Source: an uncultured Verrucomicrobia subdivision 3 bacterium
GTDB taxonomy: Bacteria > Verrucomicrobiota > Verrucomicrobiia > Limisphaerales > UBA11358
Direction: 5' to 3'
NCBI GenBank assembly: GCA_903884535.1
Contig: CAISEZ010000120.1
Span: 1 to 64,000, forward strand
DNA length: 64,000 nt
Shown here: piece after piece, positions 33,533 to 42,022 of the stretch
Layout of the letters: each line of letters starts with the position of its first letter
How positions within the stretch are numbered: the stretch's first letter is position 1
Made by a program: the position numbers and the translations under genes
Notes under the pieces: model-generated
Told to the model about the DNA's origin: nothing
The model's database searches: none
What the model saw: only the letters and a program-made list of their open reading frames with translations

Positions 33533-36025
33533 TTGAACTTCTCTGCTAGGATATTCCGCGCAGTTTTTTTCAGCCTGACCTGTGCAGCCTCGGCTCTGCT
33601 TCTGCCCAATCTCGCAAATGCAGAAACCAATTCTCCCGCAGAAATTCTCCAGGACCTTCGCACCTTCCGCGAATTCGGCACCGTGCTTTATGTCGCCGCG
33701 CATCCGGATGATGAGAACACTGCGCTCATTACTTATCTCTCACGTGGTCGCCACTATCGCACTGCTTATCTGTCGCTCACGCGCGGTGACGGCGGCCAGA
33801 ACGTGCTCGGTCCGGAGTTTGGCGAACAGTTGGGCGTGATCCGCACCCAGGAACTGCTGGCCGCGCGGCGGCTGGACGGTGGACGCCAATTTTTCACGCG
33901 CGCAATGGACTTTGGCTTTTCCAAGGATTATCTGGAAACACTCAGAATTTGGAACAAGGACGAAGTCGTGTCCGACATCGTGCGCGTCATCCGCACGTTC
34001 CGGCCGGATGTGATTGTGGCCGGATTTTCCACGCAACCTGGCGGCACACACGGCCATCACACGGCGTCCGCCGTGCTGGCGCTCGAAGCCTTTAAGCTCG
34101 CGGGCGACGCCAAAAATTTCCCGGAGCAACAACTTGCCCCGTGGCAACCGAAACGAATTTTCACCAACCGCCGTTTCGGCAACGGCGGCGGCACGAATGT
34201 TTTGCAAATTGAAGCGGGTGGAAACGATCCGGTATCGAACGAATCTTTCGGCACGATTGCCGGACGCAGTCGCGCGATGCACAAATCGCAGGGCTTTGAT
34301 AATTTTCGCGGCGGCGGCGGCGGACCACGGTCGGAATCATTTGTCCTGCTCGATGGGGAACCCGCGACCAAGGACATTCTCGATGGTGTGGACACCACCT
34401 GGAACCGCGTGCCCGGCGGGGCGGAAATCGGCAAGCTGGCCGATGAAATTATTTCTCAATTTGATCCGGAAAATCCCGTGGCGAGCGTTCCGGCGCTGCT
34501 AAAACTCAAAAGCAATTTGGCTATGGTCAACTCGAAGGACTCTCTCGTCGTGGAAAAGTCAGCGCAGCTTGATCGCATCCTGCAAAATTGCCTCGGCCTT
34601 TCCGTCGTCACCACCGTGCCGAACGCCGAAGTGGTTCCCGGCGAACCGTTGAAATTGCATAGCACCGTCATTGTGAGGTCGTCCACGCCCGTTCGCTGGC
34701 TTGGAACGCGCCATCTGGCCATCAAGGAAGAATTCAACTCCACGGCCGCGAAGGATCTAATTTCCAATCAACCTGCAAGCCGCGATGAAACGATTCCGCT
34801 GCCCGCCAGCACCCCGTTGAGCCATCCCTATTGGTTGCGACTGGACAGCACGGCAGGAATGTTCCGCGTGGCGGACCAGAGCCTGATCGGTCGGCCGGAA
34901 AATCCGCCCGCCTTTCCGCTCGAACAGGTCTTTGAGGTCGGCGGACAGACGCTCGTGGTCCCCGATGAACCGCTGCAAGCCGATACTGCCCCGGCAAAAT
35001 TTGAAGCCCAGCGCCGTCTCGACGTGATTCCGCCGGTGAGTTTGAATTTTGCCTCCGAGGTAAGACTGTTCGCCCCTGGCTCCGCGCATACGGTGGCAGT
35101 CGAACTCACCGCCTATCGCGCTAATTCTTCCGGCACGCTCAAGTTGAATGCGCCCGCTGATTGGAAAATTTCTCCCGTTACGCAAAACTTTCAATTGTCA
35201 GCCATCGGCGAGAAGAAAATATTTTCTTTCATTGTCACTGCGCCAGCGAAAGCCAGTGAGGCAACGATAACTGCCAGTGCGAAGATTGGCGACGCGACCT
35301 TTGGCAATCAACGCATTGAGATCGCATACAAACATATTCCCTTCCAACTGCTCCAGCCGCCTGCGCGAACCAAAGCGGTCAGTCTTGATCTCGCCGTCCA
35401 CGGAAAGAAAGTCGGCTACGTTCCCGGCGCTGGCGATAGCGTGGCTGAGGCCATGACCCAGATGGGTTACGAAGTCACGACGCTTGCCGGCGCAGACTTG
35501 ACCACGAATCGCTTGAAGGATTTTGACGCGGTGGTCATCGGCATTCGCGCCTTCAACGTTCGCACCGATTTGGTTTCACAATTGCCCGCGCTGTTCGCGT
35601 TCGTCGAAGCGGGCGGCAATGTCATCGAGCAATACAATCGGCCCGGCAATGATTTGAAGACCGAGAAACTCGCGCCGTATAGTTTGAAGTTGTCGGGAGA
35701 TCGCGTAACCGACGAGAACGCCACAATGACCTTCCTCGCGACCAATCATCCGGCGTTGAATACGCCGAACAAAATCACGCGCGCAGATTTTGACGGCTGG
35801 GTGCAGGAGCGTGGTGTTTATTTTCCGAATCAGTGGGACGAACACTTCGTCCCGATCCTCGCCTGCAGCGACGCGGGCGAAGCGCCCAAGTCCGGCGCGC
35901 TGCTGGTCGCGCAATACGGCAAAGGCTATTTCGTTTACACCGGCTTGGTGTTTTTCCGGGAACTGCCCGCCGGCGTGCCGGGCGCTTACCGCCTGTTTGC
36001 GAATTTAATTTCACTGGGCAAATGA
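33533..36025 (+). CDS. Large exported PIG-L family deacetylase-like protein
   Basis: An approximately 830-residue protein with a signal peptide (VFFSLTCAASALLLPNLANA). The N-terminal PIG-L/LmbE domain (about 30-290) carries AAHPDDENTA and the metal-binding histidines of GTHGHHTAS. Family members remove N-acetyl groups from GlcNAc-type substrates using zinc. Then follow beta-rich domains (about 370-620) and a glutamine-amidotransferase-like flavodoxin-type domain near the end (about 635-820, with DAVVIGIRAFN and EAGGNVIEQYNRPG). This layout matches large PIG-L proteins of Bacteroidota and Verrucomicrobiota. The start is ambiguous: TTG 33533 or GTG 33530 have GAGGTGA upstream; GTG 33440 overlaps the previous stop but would translate the repeat. 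Confidence 0.84.
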   Translation: MNFSARIFRAVFFSLTCAASALLLPNLANAETNSPAEILQDLRTFREFGTVLYVAAHPDDENTALITYLSRGRHYRTAYLSLTRGDGGQNVLGPEFGEQLGVIRTQELLAARRLDGGRQFFTRAMDFGFSKDYLETLRIWNKDEVVSDIVRVIRTFRPDVIVAGFSTQPGGTHGHHTASAVLALEAFKLAGDAKNFPEQQLAPWQPKRIFTNRRFGNGGGTNVLQIEAGGNDPVSNESFGTIAGRSRAMHKSQGFDNFRGGGGGPRSESFVLLDGEPATKDILDGVDTTWNRVPGGAEIGKLADEIISQFDPENPVASVPALLKLKSNLAMVNSKDSLVVEKSAQLDRILQNCLGLSVVTTVPNAEVVPGEPLKLHSTVIVRSSTPVRWLGTRHLAIKEEFNSTAAKDLISNQPASRDETIPLPASTPLSHPYWLRLDSTAGMFRVADQSLIGRPENPPAFPLEQVFEVGGQTLVVPDEPLQADTAPAKFEAQRRLDVIPPVSLNFASEVRLFAPGSAHTVAVELTAYRANSSGTLKLNAPADWKISPVTQNFQLSAIGEKKIFSFIVTAPAKASEATITASAKIGDATFGNQRIEIAYKHIPFQLLQPPARTKAVSLDLAVHGKKVGYVPGAGDSVAEAMTQMGYEVTTLAGADLTTNRLKDFDAVVIGIRAFNVRTDLVSQLPALFAFVEAGGNVIEQYNRPGNDLKTEKLAPYSLKLSGDRVTDENATMTFLATNHPALNTPNKITRADFDGWVQERGVYFPNQWDEHFVPILACSDAGEAPKSGALLVAQYGKGYFVYTGLVFFRELPAGVPGAYRLFANLISLGK

Positions 36026-36171
36026 AGCCGCCGTCGCCCGATCCAGCCACCGACAACAAATCACCCGGCGTGCCGGGCTTCCGCACTTGGCGTGGAGTTT
36101 ACATTTTTGTTTTCGCGTTTTTTGTGCTGGTCGTGGTGCTGTTAACAATCTTCTCCCGCTGCTTCGCATGA
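36022..36171 (+). CDS. Small single-pass membrane protein preceding the symporter
   Basis: A 49-residue protein whose ATG overlaps the PIG-L stop (ATGA). A Pro-rich N-terminus is followed by one hydrophobic helix (GVYIFVFAFFVLVVVLLTIF) and a short tail SRCFA. Short one-helix proteins often sit beside sodium:solute symporters. Here it lies upstream of one, so a role as small subunit or chaperone is possible. No family signature is visible. Confidence 0.65.
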   Translation: MKPPSPDPATDNKSPGVPGFRTWRGVYIFVFAFFVLVVVLLTIFSRCFA

Positions 36172-36225
36172 GCGATCATCCCACTGCTGAATTAACCGAG
36201 CCGCGGCAAACTTGCCCCAAGCCAA

Positions 36226-36349
36226 CTTGGACTGCGGCGGGAAGCGAAGCGCCATGCCGCTATCGCACGAGCCGGATGGATGGGATATTCAATCCGTCTC
36301 GTCCGCTCGAAAGTGGTGTCGCCGCTGCGCTCTACCACCACACTCCAAG
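36226..36349. repeat. 124-bp element with imperfect terminal inverted repeats ending at the symporter start codon
   Basis: Left end CTTGGACTGCGGCGG (36226-36240) and right end CCACCACACTCCAAG (36335-36349) are inverted copies matching at 12 of 15 positions. The right end abuts the ATG at 36350. No coding capacity or transposase; it looks like a small non-autonomous (MITE/REP-like) repeat. Confidence 0.6.
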
Positions 36350-38077
36350 ATGAACACCTTCGACTGGATCGTGCTGCTAGTGACCATGGTCGGCATCGCC
36401 GCCTATGGGGCGTGGCACACGCGCCACACCGATCACCTCGACACTTATCTCAAAGGCAGCAAGACCACGCGCTGGGGCACCATCGGCATTTCCGTGATGG
36501 CCACGCAGGCGAGCGCGATCACCTTTCTCTCCATCCCCGGCCAGGGTTTTGAAAGCGGGATTGGGTTTGTGCAAAATTATTTCGGATTGCCGCTCGCTCT
36601 CATCATCGTGTGCGTGGTCTTCCTGCCGATCTACCGGAAGCTCGGTGTTTACACCGCCTACGAATTTCTCGGCCAGCGTTTCGACCAAAAAACCCGGCTG
36701 CTCGGCGCGGGACTGTTTCTGCTTCAGCGCGGCCTCGCCGCCGGCGTCACGATCTATGCGCCAGCCATCATTCTCGCGACCGTGCTCGGCTGGCGGCTGG
36801 ATCTGACGATTATCGCCACGGGCCTGCTGGTGATTATTTACACCGTCACCGGCGGCAGTGAAGCGGTGAGCCTCACGCAAAAATGGCAGATGGGAATTAT
36901 TTTTGGCGGCATGGTGACGGCCTTTTTTATTTTGGTCGCTCGTCTGCCCGACGGCCTCGGCTTCAGCGGCGCGGCGCACATTGCTGGAGCGATGGGCAAA
37001 CTTGAGGCCGTAGACTTTTCGTTCAATCCCGACAAACGCTACACGCTTTGGACCGGATTATTTGGCGGACTATTTCTTTCGCTCTCCTACTTCGGCACGG
37101 ATCAATCCCAGGTGCAGCGTTACATTGGTGGTGCCGCGCTGCGCGAAGGCCGGCTGGGCCTGATGTTCAATGCGCTGCTAAAAATTCCGATGCAATTTTC
37201 CATATTGTTGCTCGGGGCATTGCTGTTTGTTTTTTATCAGTTCCAACCCGCACCCGTTTTTTACAACCGCGTTGAATGGCAGCAGCACGCGACAGGATCA
37301 AACGCGGCGACCTTTCGCGCGCTGGAAGAAAAGAACGCCGCGTTGCACGCCGTGAAGCAGGAAAAGATTCGCACCTGGCTGAAGGCCCGCGAGCGTGCCG
37401 ACACCGTCAACGAACCTCCTGCGCGTGCCGCGATGCTGGAAGCTCAAGCGGCCACCGAAGCCGTGCGCGATCAAGCCAAGGCCGCCCTCGCCAAAGCGGA
37501 TCCGCTCGCCAAGACGAAGGATTCAGATTACGTCTTCATCGGTTTCATCCTCGACCAGCTGCCACACGGAGTGATTGGCCTGCTCATTGCCGTGATGATC
37601 GCGGCCGCGCTCGGCTCCAAGTCTGGCGAACTCAATGCGCTCGGCACGACCACGACCATCGATCTCTGGCGACACTTCCGTCCGCTCGCCGCGCACGACG
37701 AGGCGCGCAATGTCCGCGCCGCAAAATGGTTCACCGCGTTCTGGGGATTTGTGGCCATCGCGTTCGCGCTGTTCGCGGGCTTCGCAGAAAATCTCATCGA
37801 GGCCATCAACATCATCGGCTCGATTTTCTATGGCGTGGTGCTGGGAATTTTTCTGGTGGCATTCTTTCTGAAACACATCGGCGGCACGGCAGTTTTCTGG
37901 TCGGCGGTCGTGGCCCAAACGCTCATTTTTGCGCTTTACCTGTTGCGTCACCGTTTCCCGGTGCTCGATTTTTCCTATCTCTGGTATAACCTCATCGGCT
38001 GCGTCGCCTGCGTGATTTTGAGCCTCGCGCTGCAGGCCATCCTGCCGGCCAAACCAACACGCTCCGCTGCGATATGA
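36350..38077 (+). CDS. Sodium:solute symporter (SSS family)
   Basis: A 575-residue integral membrane transporter with about 12-13 hydrophobic helices. The SSS-type opening FDWIVLLVTMVGIAAYGAW, the loop GTIGISVMATQASAITFLSIPG and YFGTDQSQVQRYIG (a strongly conserved SSS signature) identify it. Between helices there is an unusual hydrophilic Ala/Lys/Glu-rich insert (about 305-380), probably a helical or coiled cytoplasmic loop. SSS carriers bring sugars, amino acids or sialic acids in with Na+; the substrate is not readable from sequence. The frame is open further upstream, but that part is encoded by the repeat. The stop overlaps the next start (ATGA). Confidence 0.9.
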   Translation: MNTFDWIVLLVTMVGIAAYGAWHTRHTDHLDTYLKGSKTTRWGTIGISVMATQASAITFLSIPGQGFESGIGFVQNYFGLPLALIIVCVVFLPIYRKLGVYTAYEFLGQRFDQKTRLLGAGLFLLQRGLAAGVTIYAPAIILATVLGWRLDLTIIATGLLVIIYTVTGGSEAVSLTQKWQMGIIFGGMVTAFFILVARLPDGLGFSGAAHIAGAMGKLEAVDFSFNPDKRYTLWTGLFGGLFLSLSYFGTDQSQVQRYIGGAALREGRLGLMFNALLKIPMQFSILLLGALLFVFYQFQPAPVFYNRVEWQQHATGSNAATFRALEEKNAALHAVKQEKIRTWLKARERADTVNEPPARAAMLEAQAATEAVRDQAKAALAKADPLAKTKDSDYVFIGFILDQLPHGVIGLLIAVMIAAALGSKSGELNALGTTTTIDLWRHFRPLAAHDEARNVRAAKWFTAFWGFVAIAFALFAGFAENLIEAINIIGSIFYGVVLGIFLVAFFLKHIGGTAVFWSAVVAQTLIFALYLLRHRFPVLDFSYLWYNLIGCVACVILSLALQAILPAKPTRSAAI

Positions 38078-38847
38078 GCGCATCACCCATGATCTGTTTC
38101 GGCCAGCAGCCCTGCGGGTTTTTCCCGAAGCGCTTTCTGTTTGCAAAAATCCAGACGGCGCATCGGCTGCAAAGCGAGATGGGCGGTGAAATAGTTTTCT
38201 TCTACCACGACAGTGACCACGATCCGCGCGAAACCAGAACCATCCTGCGTCATCGCAAAACAAATGAACCGGCGCAACTGAACTTTACGGTTGAAAATAA
38301 AATCCAGCGAAAATTCTCTCCACTGCATCTCAAGAAAATTTTGTCCAACTGGCAGGGCAAAACGGTTTTACAGCTGCCCAACTATCTCGACCAGCCGCCG
38401 ATAGAAGTTTTCACAAAGATATCCGCCGCCAACGTTGCGGACTTCTGTCTGGAGATGTATCGCCACATGGGGCTGCTTGATGGCATCCGGGTGGTGCGTT
38501 CGAGCGATCCGGAATTTCGTCGCGCGGCCTGTGACATTTCAGAATTTTTTGTGGACGTGGCTCATGAAGGTGAAATTGTCCGCGCTCGCTTGGTGGACGG
38601 AGCTTTGAGGCTGCACGAAGGCGGTGATTCGTTCGTGACGCTGCCACTGACTGCGTTTGGCAAGGAACAAATCAGTCCCGCGCGCGACACGCGGCTGCGC
38701 TGGATGCAGTCCGTGGTGCACTGCACGCATTACGTTGCAGGCGCGGGTGAACAAGCCTATCTTCGCCGCGAAGACGCGCCCGAAATCACTTTTATACAAC
38801 GCGACGCCATTGACCGATCCGATGAAGCCTACACCGAAATTTCTTAA
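38074..38847 (+). CDS. Short BshC-like protein (bacillithiol cysteine-adding enzyme family)
   Basis: A 257-residue protein that appears to be a cut-down BshC. Compared from memory with Bacillus BshC, three blocks correspond: GQQPCGFF ... FYHDSDHDPRET (GGQQAG ... AGEDHDF in Bacillus), GLLDGIRVVRSSDPEFRR (DGLLLVDSADPELRK), and MQSVVHCTHYVAGAGEQAY (FIGGPGEIAYW region). BshC adds cysteine to glucosaminyl-malate in bacillithiol synthesis. Full-length BshC is about 540 residues with a C-terminal coiled coil; here both that part and the N-terminal extension are missing. It starts within the symporter stop and is followed directly by BshB- and BshA-like genes, which strongly supports the assignment. 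Enzyme activity of the short form is not shown. Confidence 0.7.
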   Translation: MSASPMICFGQQPCGFFPKRFLFAKIQTAHRLQSEMGGEIVFFYHDSDHDPRETRTILRHRKTNEPAQLNFTVENKIQRKFSPLHLKKILSNWQGKTVLQLPNYLDQPPIEVFTKISAANVADFCLEMYRHMGLLDGIRVVRSSDPEFRRAACDISEFFVDVAHEGEIVRARLVDGALRLHEGGDSFVTLPLTAFGKEQISPARDTRLRWMQSVVHCTHYVAGAGEQAYLRREDAPEITFIQRDAIDRSDEAYTEIS

Positions 38848-38848
38848 A

Positions 38849-39628
38849 ATGAAGCGCCCCCTCACCCGGCCTCCGGCCACCCTTTCCCCCAGCGGGGGAG
38901 AAGGACGGGGTGAGGGGGCTCTCGCGCCGCTGCTGGCCTTCGGCGCGCATCCCGACGACATCGAATTCGGCTGCGGCGGCATGATTGCCAGCGAGGCATG
39001 CGCCGGTCGCAAAATTTACTTTGTGATCTGCTCACACGGCGAGGCGGGCACACACGGCAAGCCGAAGCAACGGATCGCCGAAGCGAAAAGAGCCGCCGCG
39101 CTGCTTGGTGCAACCATTGAGTTTCTCAAACTCGACGGTGATGCGCATCTGGAAATTCGCGCCGCGCACGCCATCAAGCTGGCAAAAATCATCCGGCGCA
39201 TTCGTCCCGGTGGCGTGCTCGCGCCAAGTCTGGTTGAAAACCAACATCCCGATCACGCACGTCTTGGCAAACTCGTGCGCGATGCCGCCCGCCTCGCCCG
39301 TTACGGCGGCCTGAAAGAGCTGCGCAGCCTGACGCCGCACAAGATTGAGCAATTATTTTTCTACGCGGTCACCGCGGAAGCGGAACCGCGCGACATCACG
39401 CCGGTATTGATCGATGTTTCCGGGCCGGAAATCATTGCGACGTGGACGGCGGCGATGAAGGCGCATGCATCCCAAATGTCCACGCGCAATTATGTGGAGT
39501 TGCAGCTCACTCGCGCGCGGTTGCTCGGCGCCCGCGCCGGAGTTGATTTTGCCATCGCACTTTTCCCCAACGAGCCGCTCGTGTTCGCATCGCTCGCGCA
39601 GGCGGGCAGGGGAGCGCGCCGTTTTTGA
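38849..39628 (+). CDS. bshB: BshB-like PIG-L deacetylase with repeat-encoded N-terminus
   Basis: A 259-residue PIG-L deacetylase resembling BshB1, which removes acetate from GlcNAc-malate. GAHPDDIEFGCGG holds the metal-binding His-Asp pair; ICSHGEAGTHG and NQHPDHARLG supply further conserved positions. The first 25 residues (from KRPLTRPPATLSPSGGEG) are encoded by a palindromic repeat and are not family sequence. No in-frame start codon lies between the repeat and GAHPDD, so the repeat seems to be translated. ATG 38849 is two bases after the BshC-like stop; ATG 38822, overlapping that gene, is the alternative. bshA follows after one base. Confidence 0.85.
   Translation: MKRPLTRPPATLSPSGGEGRGEGALAPLLAFGAHPDDIEFGCGGMIASEACAGRKIYFVICSHGEAGTHGKPKQRIAEAKRAAALLGATIEFLKLDGDAHLEIRAAHAIKLAKIIRRIRPGGVLAPSLVENQHPDHARLGKLVRDAARLARYGGLKELRSLTPHKIEQLFFYAVTAEAEPRDITPVLIDVSGPEIIATWTAAMKAHASQMSTRNYVELQLTRARLLGARAGVDFAIALFPNEPLVFASLAQAGRGARRF
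38857..38918. repeat. Palindromic repeat within the bshB 5' coding region
   Basis: Perfect 11-bp arms CCCCCTCACCC (38857-38867) and GGGTGAGGGGG (38908-38918) enclose an inner hairpin, CCTTTCCCCC-agc-GGGGGAGAAGG. It is 62 bases long and lies in frame inside bshB. Confidence 0.8.
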
Positions 39629-39629
39629 C

Positions 39630-40781
39630 ATGGATTCGAGCCGCCCATTAAAGATTGGCATCACTTGTTATCCCTCCGTTGGCGGGAGCGGCATTCTCGC
39701 ATCGGCACTCGGCGAAGAACTGGCGCGCCGCGGCCATGAAGTGCATTTCATCAGTTACGAACGACCGTTCCGGATGCCGACGAATGCCCCGCGACTTTTT
39801 TTTCATCCGGTGGTGATCAACGATTACGGCTTGTTCAAGTATCCCGATTACACGTTGCCGCTCTCGGTGAAAATGGCAGAAGTAAGCCGTGATCATCAGC
39901 TCGACATCCTTCATGTTCACTACGCGGTGCCGCACGCCACCGCCGCGATTCTGGCGCGCTCCATGTTGCCGCCGGAGCAACAGCCGCGCGTGGTCACCAC
40001 CTTGCACGGCACGGACACCACCTTGCTCGGCGCGGATCCGGGCTACGGTCCAGCCATTCATCACGCTTTGACCCACTCCGACGCCGTCACCACCGTTTCC
40101 AATTTTCTGAAGCAGGAAACGCAGCGCGTGCTCGGCTTCAACGGACCAATGGAAGTCATCCACAATTTTTTCGAGCCCCGTCCGTCGCGTCGATCGCGTG
40201 AAGAGGTGCGGCGCGAGCTCGGTTTGCGCGACGAGGTAATGATTCTTCATTCCTCCAATCTGCGGCCGCTGAAACGCATTGATTTGCTGCTCGAAACAGC
40301 GGCGCGGATCCGCCCGCGTGAATCGTTCAAGCTCGTCATTCTGGCGGGTGGAAATTTTGCGCCGTTTGCCGCCGACGTGCGCCGGCTGGGTCTGGAAGAT
40401 TGCGTCATCGTCCGGGAAAACATCGCGGACATTGAAGATTATCTGCAAGCGGCGGATCTCGGGCTCATCACTTCCGAATCCGAAAGTTTTTGTCTGAGCA
40501 TTCTTGAGGCGATGTGCTTTGGCTGTCCAAGTATTGCGACTCAGGTTGGGGGAATTCCCGAGGTGATTCAGGACCAAATCACCGGCCGGCTCGTGCCCTT
40601 TGGGGAGGTTGGCCAATTGGCGTGCGCCGCCGAAGAACTAATCCAGAATTCCACCTTGCGCGCCGCCTTGGGACGTGCCGCGCGTCAGCGCGCTCGGGAA
40701 ATGTTTTCCGCGCCGGTCGTCGTGCCACGCTACGAAGCGCTTTATCGCCGGGTTTGTAATTTAAGCAGCGGCCCCGATTAA
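39630..40781 (+). CDS. bshA: N-acetyl-alpha-D-glucosaminyl L-malate synthase (BshA-like)
   Basis: A 383-residue GT4 glycosyltransferase that joins GlcNAc from UDP-GlcNAc to L-malate, the first step of bacillithiol synthesis. The N-terminus KIGITCYPSVGGSGI is nearly that of Bacillus BshA; further agreement is seen in GHEVHFIS, HVHYAVPHA, TTLHGTDTTLLGADP and the C-terminal donor-site SESFCLSILEAM and GGIPEVI. ATG at 39630 was chosen because the family begins here, and it starts one base after the bshB stop. With bshB and the BshC-like gene it forms a complete set for a low-molecular-weight thiol. Confidence 0.9.
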   Translation: MDSSRPLKIGITCYPSVGGSGILASALGEELARRGHEVHFISYERPFRMPTNAPRLFFHPVVINDYGLFKYPDYTLPLSVKMAEVSRDHQLDILHVHYAVPHATAAILARSMLPPEQQPRVVTTLHGTDTTLLGADPGYGPAIHHALTHSDAVTTVSNFLKQETQRVLGFNGPMEVIHNFFEPRPSRRSREEVRRELGLRDEVMILHSSNLRPLKRIDLLLETAARIRPRESFKLVILAGGNFAPFAADVRRLGLEDCVIVRENIADIEDYLQAADLGLITSESESFCLSILEAMCFGCPSIATQVGGIPEVIQDQITGRLVPFGEVGQLACAAEELIQNSTLRAALGRAARQRAREMFSAPVVVPRYEALYRRVCNLSSGPD

Positions 40782-40912
40782 CTGTAAGGTGTTTTTCATC
40801 CGCGAAAAAAGAACCGGGGACCGGTGTAATGTTTAACTTGCCAGTCTTTTCCGTTGGCGTAGCATCTTTCCAGATTTTTAGTGTTCAAAAACCCTGTATT
40901 CACCGATTAAAA

Positions 40913-42022
40913 ATGTCTGAACCGATTCCCTACCTCGACTTGCGCGCGCAAATGAAACCGCTGCGCGCGGAACTGGACGCCGTCATCGCCCGCACGCTGG
41001 ACAACTGCTCCTTTTGTCTCGGCCCGGATGTGGTGCAATTTGAACAGGATTTCGCCAAGTTCTGCGGCGCGGAACATTGCGTGGCCTTCAACAGTGGCAC
41101 GTCGGCGCTGCACATCGCGATGTTGCTGCTCGGCGTGGGGCCGGGCGACGAGGTTATCACCACGCCATTCACCTTTGTGGCGACGAGCTGGGCGATTTCC
41201 TATGTCGGCGCGACGCCGGTGTATGTGGACATTGACGACGCGACATTTAATCTCGATCCGAAGTTGATTGAAAAAGCCATCACGCCAAAAACCAAGGTGG
41301 TCATGCCGGTGCATCTTTACGGCCAGCCGTTCAACGTGGAAGCGATTCTGGAAATCTGCCGCAAACACAAGCTGCCGCTGGTGGAAGATTCCGCACAGTC
41401 GCACGGCGCGAAATTCAACGGCAAGGTTGTCGGCACCTTCGGCGAAATTTCCTGCTTCAGTTTTTATCCCGGCAAAAATCTCGGCGCGGCCGGCGAAGGC
41501 GGCGCGCTGGTGACGAACAACGCGGCGTTCGCCAAACGCGCGCGGGCCTTGCGCGAACACGGCTCGACGGTGCGCTATTATCACGACGAGGTCGGCTACA
41601 ATTACCGCATGGAAGGCATTCAGGGCGCCGTGCTCGGCGTGAAGCTGCCGCATTTGCAAAAATGGACGGACGCCCGCCGCCGCGTGGCGCATCGCTACCA
41701 TGAATTGCTGAAAGGCACGCCGCTGCAATTGCCCCTCGAAGCCAGCTTCGCCGAAAGCGCGTATCATTTGTATGTGGTCCGGCATCCGCGCCGCGACGAA
41801 TTGAAGGCGTATCTCGACGCGAACGGCGTAGGCTGTGCGCTGCATTATCCGCTGCCGCTGCATTTGCAAAAATGCTATGCGAACCTGGGCTACAAAAACG
41901 GCGATTTCCCATTCGCCGAAAAGGCTGGCCGCGAATGTCTGAGCCTGCCGATTTATCCCGAGCTGACCGACGCGCAAATCGATCGGGTGGCGGCGGCGGT
42001 CAAAGATTTTTTTGCCAAATAG
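40913..42022 (+). CDS. DegT/DnrJ/EryC1/StrS sugar aminotransferase
   Basis: A 369-residue PLP enzyme that transfers an amino group to a nucleotide-linked keto-sugar. Signatures are GTSALHIAMLLLGVGPGDEVITTPFT (split by several residues), VEDSAQSHGA and the Schiff-base lysine in FYPGKNLGA. ATG at 40913 starts the family N-terminus (IPYLDLRAQMKPLR); the frame is open further upstream without similarity. It resembles WbpE-type enzymes, which work with WbpB-like oxidoreductase and WbpD-like acetyltransferase; both kinds are encoded at 45.8-47.5 kb. It begins the exopolysaccharide section but has its own downstream terminator. Confidence 0.9.
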   Translation: MSEPIPYLDLRAQMKPLRAELDAVIARTLDNCSFCLGPDVVQFEQDFAKFCGAEHCVAFNSGTSALHIAMLLLGVGPGDEVITTPFTFVATSWAISYVGATPVYVDIDDATFNLDPKLIEKAITPKTKVVMPVHLYGQPFNVEAILEICRKHKLPLVEDSAQSHGAKFNGKVVGTFGEISCFSFYPGKNLGAAGEGGALVTNNAAFAKRARALREHGSTVRYYHDEVGYNYRMEGIQGAVLGVKLPHLQKWTDARRRVAHRYHELLKGTPLQLPLEASFAESAYHLYVVRHPRRDELKAYLDANGVGCALHYPLPLHLQKCYANLGYKNGDFPFAEKAGRECLSLPIYPELTDAQIDRVAAAVKDFFAK

